Shown piece after piece: positions 1-7,756 of a DNA stretch of 64,000 nt (position 1 is the stretch's first letter; each line of letters opens with the position of its first letter). The position numbers and the translations under genes were made by a program. This DNA is from JBAOHV01 sp037045265 (GTDB lineage Bacteria > Actinomycetota > Acidimicrobiia > Acidimicrobiales > Microtrichaceae). The stretch is taken from NCBI GenBank assembly GCA_037045265.1, contig JBAOHV010000004.1, forward strand, positions 186,001 to 250,000, given 5' to 3'. The notes below the pieces were generated by a model. It was not told the DNA's origin. It did not search any database and was given only the letters and a program-made list of their open reading frames with translations.

Positions 1-1
1 C

Positions 2-412
2 GACGTGACTCTCACCGGCACGTTCCGCTGCGTGCGAGCCGCACTCCCTCACATGTACGAGCGCGGCCAGGGAGCCATCGTGAACAACGCGTCGGTCCTC
101 GGCTGGCGCGCACAGGAACGCCAGGCCCACTACGCAGCTGCGAAGGCCGGCGTCATGGCACTGACACGGTGCGCTGCGATCGAGGCGGCCGAACACGGGG
201 TGCGGATCAACGCCGTCGCCCCGAGCCTGGCCATGCACCCGAACCTGGAGAAGGTCACGCCCCCCGGCCTGCTCGAGGAGCTCAAGGCGGCCGAGGCGTT
301 CGGCCGCGGCGCCGAGCCGTGGGAGGTGGCCAACGTGATGGTGTTCCTGGCCAGCGACCTGTCGACCTACATGACCGGCGAGGTCGTGCCGGTCTCGAGC
401 CAGCACGCCTGA
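2..412 (+). CDS. SDR family oxidoreductase, C-terminal part (5' end outside window)
   Basis: Short-chain dehydrogenase/reductase that uses NAD(P)(H) to oxidise or reduce a hydroxy/keto group, probably on an acyl-CoA or steroid-derived substrate given its neighbours. Visible are the NNASVLG strand, the catalytic YAAAK (YxxxK) motif and the RINAVAPS segment after it. The N-terminal TGxxxGIG cofactor loop is missing because the reading frame is open to the left edge, so the GTG at base 5 is probably internal. The C-terminus (TGEVVPVSSQHA) resembles SDRs of steroid-ring catabolism such as mycobacterial IpdF, but that is a memory-based suggestion. A MaoC hydratase gene follows 42 bases downstream on the same strand, and a thiolase lies beyond it. 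Confidence 0.85.
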   Translation, partial: DVTLTGTFRCVRAALPHMYERGQGAIVNNASVLGWRAQERQAHYAAAKAGVMALTRCAAIEAAEHGVRINAVAPSLAMHPNLEKVTPPGLLEELKAAEAFGRGAEPWEVANVMVFLASDLSTYMTGEVVPVSSQHA

Positions 413-454
413 GCACCTGACCCCCCACCCGCACGCGACCCTGGAGCGATCCCG

Positions 455-925
455 ATGACCACTGCCCCGCTGACCACCGTGCAGAGCCCCTCCGAACTGC
501 TCGACCTCGATGGCGCCGACCTGGGCGTCACCGACTGGGAGCCCGTCACCCAGGAACAGGTGGATCTCTTCGCCGACTCGACCGGTGACCATCAGTGGAT
601 CCACGTCGACGTGGAGCGGGCGAACGCCGAGTCCCCGTTCGGCGGACCGATCGCACACGGCTACCTCACCCTGTCGATGGTGAACCTGTTCCTGCCCAAG
701 TTGCTCGAAGTGCAGGACGCCTCGATGGGCGTGAACGTCGGTTTGGACAAGGTCCGCTTCCCCGCTCCTGTGCCGGTCGGATCCAGGCTGCGCGGTCGAG
801 GTCGGATCGTCGCGGTCGAAGAGGCCAAGGGTGGCGTGCAGGTCACCGTCCGGGTCACGGTCGAGCGCGAGGGTGCCGACAAGCCCGTCTGCATCGCCGA
901 CACCGTCAGCCGGTTCTTCCCCTGA
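455..925 (+). CDS. MaoC-family (R)-specific enoyl-CoA hydratase
   Basis: Single hot-dog-fold hydratase of 156 residues, the usual size for one-domain MaoC proteins. It is expected to add water to a trans-2-enoyl-CoA (or catalyse the reverse). The family signature is clear: an FADSTGDHQWIHVD stretch near residues 40-53 carries the catalytic Asp and His of (R)-hydratases, and the GPIAHGYLTLS stretch of the overhanging segment follows. The region after it (GLDKVRFPAPVPVGSRLRG) is the conserved second half of the fold. ATG start at 455. It lies between an SDR and a thiolase, so the three genes make a plausible beta-oxidation-like set. Closest described relatives are NodN/HtdZ-type proteins; the natural substrate cannot be told. 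Confidence 0.88.
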   Translation: MTTAPLTTVQSPSELLDLDGADLGVTDWEPVTQEQVDLFADSTGDHQWIHVDVERANAESPFGGPIAHGYLTLSMVNLFLPKLLEVQDASMGVNVGLDKVRFPAPVPVGSRLRGRGRIVAVEEAKGGVQVTVRVTVEREGADKPVCIADTVSRFFP

Positions 926-951
926 ACAGCCCGACCGGCTTGGCCAGCATT

Positions 952-967
952 GTTACCGACCGGTAAC
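952..967. promoter_or_regulatory. TetR-type operator palindrome upstream of thiolase
   Basis: Perfect inverted repeat GTTACCG-AC-CGGTAAC lying 26 bases after the MaoC stop and 91 bases before the thiolase start. Palindromes of the TTACCGnCCGGTAA type are typical binding sites of TetR-family repressors that control acyl-CoA and steroid degradation genes in Actinobacteria. It suggests that the thiolase has its own regulated promoter. No TetR gene is visible in the window, so the regulator would lie to the left or elsewhere. Confidence 0.5.
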
Positions 968-1058
968 CTCCGTTGGTCGGCCGGCACCTGAGCCGGACCG
1001 ATCGATCCACACGACCGGAGCGCCGCTCGGCGGCGTCCACCTGCCCTGAGGGGGACCA

Positions 1059-2297
1059 ATGACCGAGGCCGTCATCGTCGCCACCGCCCGTACGCCGATC
1101 GGCCGTATGGCCAAAAGGGTTCGCTCAAGGACATGCGTCCCGACGACCTGTCCGCGCACATCATCGCGAGGCCGTGCTCGACAAGGTGCCGGCGCTCGAC
1201 CGCACCCAGATCGAGGACGTCCTGCTGGGGCTGTGCGTCAGCCCGGCGGGCGAGTCCGGGCCACAACATCGCCCGCGTCGCGGCGCGTGCTCGCCGGACT
1301 GGACGACGTCCCGGGCTGCGACCGTCAACCGCTACTGCTCGTCGTCGCTGCATGACGATCCGCATGGCTGCCCACGCCATCAAGGCGGGCGACGGCGACG
1401 TGTTCCTCTCCGGCGGCGTCGAGACCGTCAGCCGCTTCTTCAGTTCGGCATGGCCGACGGCGGCGCGACAGAACCCGATCTTCGCAGAGGCCGAGGCCCG
1501 CACCGCGCCCGCAGCGGCGGCGAGGGTGGTGCCCCCGTGTGGTCCCCGCCGGCCGGCCTTCCCGACATCTACCTCGCGATGGGCCAGACCGCCGAGAACG
1601 TCGCACAGTTCAAGAACGTGGGCTCGCGCCGGAGCCAGGACGAGTTCGCCGTGCGCAGCCAGAACCTGGCCGAGGAGAGCCTCGACAACGGCTTCTGGGA
1701 CAGCCGAGATCACCCCGGTCGAGACCCCAGACGGCACGTGGTCACCAAGGACGACGGGATCCGCCCCGGCACCACCCTCGAGAAGGTCGTCGAGCCTGGC
1801 TCCAGCCGGTTTCCGTCCCGACGGCACCGTGACCGCCGGCAACGCCTGCCCGCTCAACGACGGCGCCGCAGCCGTGCGTGGTCATGAGCGACACGAAGGC
1901 CAAGGAGCTGGGCATCACGCCACTGGCCCGCATCGTCTCGTCCGCCGCCACCGGCGCTGAACCCCGAGATCATGGGCCTCGGCCCGGTCGAGGCGGTCAC
2001 GCAGGCGCTCGGCCGGGCGGGCATGACGCGTCGGCGACATCGACCTGTTCGAGATCAACGAGGCGTTCGCCGCACAGGTCGTTGCCTTCGGCGTGCGAGC
2101 TCGGCATCCCCATGGACAAGCTCGAACGCCCACGGCGGCTCGATCGCCCTGGGCCACCCCTTCGGCATGACCGGCGCCCGCATCATGACCACCCTGATCC
2201 ACAACCTGGCGGAGTCCGACAAGGACCTTCGGCGTCGAGACCGATGTGCGTCGGCGGCGGCCAGGGCATGGCGATGGTGATCGAGCGCCTCAGCTGA
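1059..2297 (+). CDS. Acetyl-CoA C-acyltransferase (thiolase), heavily frameshifted
   Basis: Thiolase that cleaves 3-ketoacyl-CoA with CoA, the last step of a beta-oxidation cycle. The product starts MTEAVIVATARTPIG, and across alternating frames every family landmark is present: NRYCSSS with the acyl-accepting Cys, a GGVETVS loop, NEAFAAQ, HGGSIALGHPFGMTGAR, and a final CVGGGQGMA with the second catalytic Cys. Total length corresponds to about 405 residues, normal for the family. The frame changes ten or more times, mostly by loss or gain of one base in short C or G runs (for example near 1110, 1168, 1255, 1355, 1705, 1965, 2030, 2095). Because the indispensable lysS gene in this window is broken in the same style, sequence error is more likely than decay, but a true pseudogene cannot be excluded. 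Confidence 0.8.
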
Positions 2298-2324
2298 ACC
2301 GAAGCCGATCCGGCTCGTTCTCCC

Positions 2325-2357
2325 GGTGGTCCCGGTCGCTCAGCGACCGGGACCACC
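2325..2357. terminator. Bidirectional hairpin terminator between thiolase and panD
   Basis: Perfect inverted repeat with 16-base arms (GGTGGTCCCGGTCGCT and its complement) separated by a single C, lying 27 bases after the thiolase stop and 44 bases beyond the panD stop, between two convergent genes. No U-run follows on either strand, which is usual for high-GC actinobacterial terminators. Confidence 0.7.
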
Positions 2358-2360
2358 GAC

Positions 2361-2399
2361 GTTGTGGACCGAGGTTGTGGACCGACGTTGTGGACCGAC
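2361..2399. repeat. Three tandem copies of a 13-base unit
   Basis: GTTGTGGACCGA plus one spacer base (G, C, C) is repeated three times directly after the terminator hairpin and before the panD stop codon. It is non-coding and probably arose by slippage. Confidence 0.85.
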
Positions 2400-2401
2400 C
2401 G

Positions 2402-2776
2402 TCAGACCGACACGACCTCGGCGCGCAGCTCCTTGACCCGGTTGTGCTCGTCGACGAACACGGCAGTCGGCTGGTGCTCACGGGCCTCGGCGTCATCGAC
2501 CTCGACGAAAGTCGCGAGGATGACGACGTCGCCGGGGTGGATCAGGTGCGCCGCGGCGCCGTTGATGCCGATGACGCCCGAGCCCCGGGGCCCGGCGATC
2601 GCGTAGGTGGCCAGCCGGGCGCCGTTGGTGACATCCCAGATGTGGACCTCTTCCCATTCGAGGATGCCGGCGGTGTCGAGCAGGTCGGCGTCGATCGTCA
2701 CCGAGCCCTCGTAGTCGACGTCCGCCACGGTCACGGTGGCACGGTGGATCTTCGACGCGAACATGCGCCTGCGCAT
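2402..2776 (-). CDS. panD: Aspartate 1-decarboxylase precursor
   Basis: Pyruvoyl-dependent enzyme that decarboxylates L-aspartate to beta-alanine for pantothenate synthesis. The 124-residue proenzyme carries the self-cleavage site in DYEGSVTID, with Gly24-Ser25 exactly at the positions known from E. coli PanD; Ser25 becomes the pyruvoyl group. The GINGAAAHL and PGDVVILATF blocks are also conserved. The ATG at 2776 is preceded by a strong GGAAAGGAG ribosome site, and the open frame further upstream is spurious. In mycobacteria panD sits between panC and coaX. Here it is alone, nearly 37 kb from panC (39538-40432), and its usual place is taken by nadB-nadC. Confidence 0.95.
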   Translation of the reverse strand: MRRRMFASKIHRATVTVADVDYEGSVTIDADLLDTAGILEWEEVHIWDVTNGARLATYAIAGPRGSGVIGINGAAAHLIHPGDVVILATFVEVDDAEAREHQPTAVFVDEHNRVKELRAEVVSV

Positions 2777-2947
2777 GACGGCTCCTTTCCCCACGACGGG
2801 GATTGACGGTCGCGCCCCGGAAGGGTGCGCGCTGCAAGCACAAGGTAACCAGAGTCGACCGCCTGACGAAAGGTCGGAGCGCCGGGTCGCCTCCAGCGTG
2901 AGCCCACGGTCGGGGCTGTCGTAGACCTTCTGTAGCGTCGTAGCCGG

Positions 2948-5900
2948 ATGCCTTCCTCTCACCTCCCACCCTCGCTGGACGTCCCTGGGGCACTCGCCGG
3001 ATACGACCATCGCTCAGTCGAGCGCGGGGTGCGCTACGCGGCCCAGGGCCGTGTCGAGGTGCTCGACTCGGGGACGGGCTGGGTCACCGGCGAGGTGCAA
3101 GGAGGCCACTACGAGCCCTACGTGGTCGACGTCGAGTGGTTCGACGGTCCACGCGGCCAGGTGGTGAGCGACGAATGCAGCTGCCCGTTGGGCGGACGGT
3201 GCAAACACGCCGTCGCGCTGATCATCACCTCGTCGCGTTCCAACGGCGCCGCTCAGCGGGCGACGGGCGGGTCGCCAGAGCCGCCGAAGGTGGACTGGCG
3301 ACAGGCGCTGGCCAAGGTCGCCGTGGCCGAGTCGGCTGCTTCGCTGCCCCTGGCCCTGCAGTTCAGCGTTCAGGCCGCTGTCCCCACACGCTACGGAGCT
3401 CCGGCCGTGGCGCAGCTCGTGGTCAGACCGATGCGAATGGGCGCCAAGGGCCGCTGGGTCAAGTCAGGTGCTTCCTGGCGAGACGTCGAGTCGCCGTACC
3501 TGCACTACGACCTCCGCGGCACCGATCCGTCCCAACTCGGCGCTCTGCGGGCGATGATCCATTCCTCGGGCAGCTCGATGTACTCCGTCGGCAGTGGCGT
3601 CGTCGCGCTGGACCGGTTCGGGCCCGGGATGTGGCCAGCGCTTCGACATGCCATCGGGCTGGGCGTGGAGCTGATCGGCCTCGACGAGTCGACGACCGTC
3701 GAGCTGGCACCCGACACTGCGGCGTTCACCGTCGACCTGACAGCGACCACGGACGAGGGAATCCACGTGCGTGCAGGATTCGCCCGCGGTGGCAAGTCGG
3801 TGGAGCTGTCCTCCGGTCACGGCGCGACGATCGGTTCGCCGCCGAGCGGGCTGTACGTCCTGGAACAGGGAAGGATCGAACTGGTCGAGCTCGAACAGCC
3901 GCTGGCCGACGGACTCGTCCCGTTGCTGAGTGCCGCCCAGCTCGACATCCCCCGCCACGACGTCGACGAGTTCCTCGACGTCTACCAGCCCCGACTGGCG
4001 CTTTCGGCAACCGTCGGCTCGTCGGACGGCTCGGTGACAGACCACGTATCGGAGCTGGTCGGGCTGGTCGCCAAGGTCGACCACCATGCCGTGGACGCTG
4101 CTCGTCTCGAGTGGTGGGTCCGATACCGCCGGGGGAACCGCATCACTGACCATGCGCTCAACGCCAGGACAGGCGCCGTTCGCGATCGCTCCGGCGAGGC
4201 CGAACTCGTGGCGACGCTCGAGCTCCCCCCGAAGTTGCTCGAGCCGCTGGCCGACCCCGCCGGGCGCCCGCTCAACCTGAGTGTCAGCGGATCCAACACG
4301 GTGGTGCTCCTGAGCCAGGTGGTGCCTTGGCTCATCGAACGCGATCAGGTGACCGTAGAGGTGAGGGGCGACGCTCCCGAGCTTCGCCAAGCCGTCGGGG
4401 ACCCACTGATCCACCTCGAGGTGAGCGACGCCACCGACGATGACCGCAACGACTGGTTCGACCTGGCAGTGCAGGTCAGCATCGACGGCCAGCCCATCGC
4501 GTTCGCGGATCTGTTCAGTGCCCTGGCCCTGGACGAGCCCGTGCTCGTGCTCCCGAGCGGCACCTGGCTCACGCTCGACCGACCCGAGCTGGACCGGCTC
4601 CGCGAGCTCATCAGCGAAGCCCGTGGCCTGACCGACCCCGACGGAGACGGCCCGATCCGCATCAACCGATTCCAGTCGAGCTGGTGGGACGAGCTCATGG
4701 CGCTCGGGGTCGTGAGGTCGCAGTCGGAGCGGTGGGAGCGCAGCGTCGCCCGCATGTCCGAGCTCAGCGCCCCCGAACCGGTCGAGCCCTCGGGTGGGCT
4801 CGCGGCCAAGCTGCGCCACTACCAGCAGGAAGGCCTCGACTGGCTCGCGTTCCTTCACCGCAACGAGCTGGGCGGGATCCTCGCCGACGACATGGGGCTT
4901 GGCAAGACGATCCAGACCCTCGCGCTGTTCCTCCACGTCCTCGACCGACACCCGGATGCCCGTTTCCTGGTCGTCGCGCCTACCAGCGTGGTGAGCAACT
5001 GGCATCACGAGGCAGGGGTGTTCGCACCCGGCATCGAAGTGCGCACAATCACCGAGACGCAGGCGCGCCGCGGCACCGACCTGGCCGGCGTCATCGGAGA
5101 CGCCAGGGTCGTGGTCACCTCGTACGCGTTGTTCCGCCTCGAGTCAGACGACTACGCGGCCCTCGACTGGGAGATGCTCGTCCTGGACGAGGCTCAGTTC
5201 GTGAAGAACCACCGGGGCAAGACCTACCAGTGCGTTCGCCGTCTGGATGCAACCATCAAGCTCGCCATCACCGGCACACCAATCGAGAACAGCCTCATGG
5301 ACCTCTGGTCCCTGCTGTCGATCGTCGCACCGGGCCTGTACCCAGATCCGCGACGGTTCTCCGAGGTGTACCGCAAGCCAATCGAGAGCGGCCGGGCGCC
5401 GGACCTGCTCACGACGCTCCGCCGCCGCGTCCGCGCCGCTCATGCGCCGGCGAACCAAGGACGAGGTCCTCACCGAGCTGCCGCCCAAGATCGAACAGAC
5501 GATCGAGGTCGAGCTGGGCCCCAAGCACATGCGCCTCTACCAGACCCAGCTCCAGCAGCAACGCAAGAAGGTCCTGGGCCTGGTGGGCGACGTCGACAAG
5601 CACCGCTTCGAGATCCTCCGATCGCTCACGATCCTGCGCCAGCTCAGCCTCGACCCTGCCCTGATCGACGATTCACACGCTTCGATCGGATCCGCCAAGA
5701 TCGACCGGCTGCTCGACGACCTCACCCAGGTGATCGCCGAAGGTCACCGCGCTCTGGTCTTCTCGACCTTCACGCGGTACCTGTCACGGGTGAAGGCCAG
5801 GCTCGACGACGCCGGGATCTCCTACTCATACCTCGATGGCAGGACCCGCAAGCGAGAACAGGCGATAAGCGCCTTCACCGACGGTGACGTCCCGGTCTTC

Positions 5901-6203
5901 GTCATCAGCCTGAAGGCAGGCGGCTTCGGGTTGAACCTCACCCAGGCCGACTACTGCTTCGTCCTGGACCCATGGTGGAACCCTGCGGCGGAGACCCAGG
6001 CCGTCGACCGGGCACACCGCATCGGCCAGGACAACAACGTCGTGGTGTACCGCTACGTGTCGACCGGCACGATCGAGGAGAAGGTCATGGAGCTCAAGGA
6101 GCGCAAGGCCGCGCTGTTCTCGAGTGTCATGGACGCAGACGACAAGCTCGCCGGAGCGCTCGACGCCAACGACATCCGCGCGCTGATCGATCTACCTGGC
6201 TGA
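2948..6203 (+). CDS. SWIM zinc-finger SNF2-family helicase (one frameshift)
   Basis: Large superfamily-2 DNA translocase of about 1085 residues, likely a chromatin/RNA polymerase-remodelling or repair ATPase like other bacterial SNF2 proteins. The N-terminus holds a SWIM zinc finger (CSCPLGGRCKH, about residues 76-87). A long variable region follows, then the SNF2 core: Walker A ILADDMGLGKT near residue 645, DEAQ box (LVLDEAQFVKN) near 750, and motifs V-VI in GGFGLNLTQADYCF...DRAHRIGQ near the C-terminus. The frame slips near 5436, inside RRRVRPLMRRRTKDEV. One missing C restores continuity, so the break is probably a sequence error. A 17-base near-perfect tandem duplication spans the stop codon. 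The start at 2948 has no clear ribosome site. Confidence 0.9.
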
Positions 6204-6215
6204 TCGATCTACCAG
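6182..6215 (+). repeat. 17-base tandem duplication over the helicase stop codon
   Basis: GCTGATCGATCTACCTG is followed at once by a copy with one mismatch. The helicase stop TGA lies in the second copy. A second pair of 16-base direct repeats (CGGCTGACCGTCCTCG) sits at 6230-6261, so the 116-base spacer before the next gene is largely short duplications. Confidence 0.75.
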
Positions 6216-6319
6216 GCTGGCCGACCTTCCGGCTGACCGTCCTCGCGGCTGACCGTCCTCGTGGCTACCTCCGAGCTGGGCGGGGAGCGACCTGCTCCGC
6301 GGCGTTGCAGAATGCGCCC

Positions 6320-7724
6320 ATGGCTTTCCCCACCAGTACGGCGTCGGCACAGGGCATCGACGCATCGGCCCTGCTGAGCTTCGTTGACACGCTGGACACC
6401 GACGCACGCTTCGAGCCTCACGGGCTGATCGTGCAGCGCCACGGACGGCGTGTGCTGGAGGCCTACTGGAGCCCACACCGCCCGGGCCAGGCCCGGCTCG
6501 TCTACTCGCTCAGCAAGTCGTTCACCGGTGCGGCCCTCGCTCTCGCCGTGGGTGACGGCCGGCTCACATTGGACGATCTGGTCGTCGACCATCTGGGCGA
6601 CCTGATGGAGAACGCGGACGAGCGAACGCCGCCGCATGCAGATCCGCCACATCGCTTCCATGTCCTCGGGTCACCGCGACGAGACGCTGCTCGACGCCTT
6701 CATGGCCGAGCCGGAGGACCCGCTACGCGGCTTCTTCGCACTCACACCGGAGCACGAGCCGGGCACCTGGTTCGCCTACAACCAGCCGCCGGTGCTCGCG
6801 TTGAGTGCCGTTCTGCACCGGGTGACGGGTGAGCGACTGAGTGACCAGCTCCGCCCGCGGGTCCTCGCCCCGCTGGGGATCGACAACCTCGAGTGGTACC
6901 GGTACCAGCCAGGCATCGACCTGGGGTTCTCCGGAGTGTTCACCGACCTGGACGCGATCGCCCGGTTCGGCCAGTTGCATCTGGACGACGGCGTGTGGGC
7001 CGGTCGCAGGCTCCTCCCCGACGGATGGGTCGCCCAGGCGTCGCGCCCGCAGATCAGCAACGCTCAGCGCACCGAGCCCGACTGGAGCCGCGGCTACGGG
7101 TTCCAGCTGTGGATGTGCCGGCACGGGTACCGCGGCGACGGTGCGTTCGGCCAGTACATGGTCGTCCTGCCCGAGCAGGACGCCGTCATCGCGTTCTTCT
7201 CACACACCGAACCGATGCAACCGTTCATGGACCTGATCTGGGACCGGCTGATCCCCGCTTTCGGAGCCGTCGGAGCACCCGATCATGTGGGCGACGCGGC
7301 GGTCGCCGAGCGCACCTCGGGACTGATGCTGAGCACCGCCGCACAGCGTTCCGGGTGGAACCGACCGGTCGGCGACGCGGCCGTCGGCGCCTATGTGCCG
7401 CGGCCCGGCTCCAGCAGCCACCCGAGCATCACCGAAGTCGAGATCACCGACGGTCAACTGGTCCTGCACGAAGGCGATCTGGTCACCAGGGTGGCGCTGA
7501 CCTCGTCGTGGACCGATGTGACGGGCGCTCCGATCGCAGCGAGCGCGGCCGTCGGGAACGACGGCGCGGTGACGGCCGACCTGGCGATGCTGGCGTCTCC
7601 TCACCGCATGGAGCTGACCACCGATCCGGCCAGCTCCACGTTCGTCGCGACCTGGTCCCTGGCCCCGCTCTTCGGGCTGGGCCTCGAACCGGTGCTGGCG
7701 CTGATGCGACCCCCGTCGTCGTAG
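6320..7724 (+). CDS. Beta-lactamase-fold serine hydrolase (one frameshift)
   Basis: Class-C beta-lactamase/penicillin-binding-protein-like hydrolase of about 468 residues; such proteins act as esterases or D-aminopeptidases more often than as lactamases. The nucleophile motif S63-L-S-K66 (VYSLSKSFTG) is followed by a Tyr-containing FAYNQPP motif (the YxN box) and by SWGYGFQLW-like core strands (SRGYGFQLWMC). The C-terminal 120 residues form an extra beta-rich domain. No signal peptide is visible, suggesting a cytoplasmic protein. The frame slips near 6635, just before MQIRHIASMSSGH; joining the two frames gives an uninterrupted domain. The substrate is unknown. It lies between the helicase and a P-type ATPase with no obvious functional link. 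Confidence 0.85.
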
Positions 7725-7756
7725 CATCGCCCGACGAGGACCGAGGGGGCTCGCAC

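Noticed and set aside
3464..5008. 514-codon minus-strand frame opposite the SNF2 helicase
   Set aside because: No recognisable domain; the opposite strand is a clear helicase.
6893..7756. Apparent 288-codon N-terminal extension of the P-type ATPase
   Set aside because: It overlaps the serine hydrolase gene in another frame and is Arg/Pro-rich shadow sequence; ATG 7757 has a ribosome site and begins a normal ATPase N-terminus.
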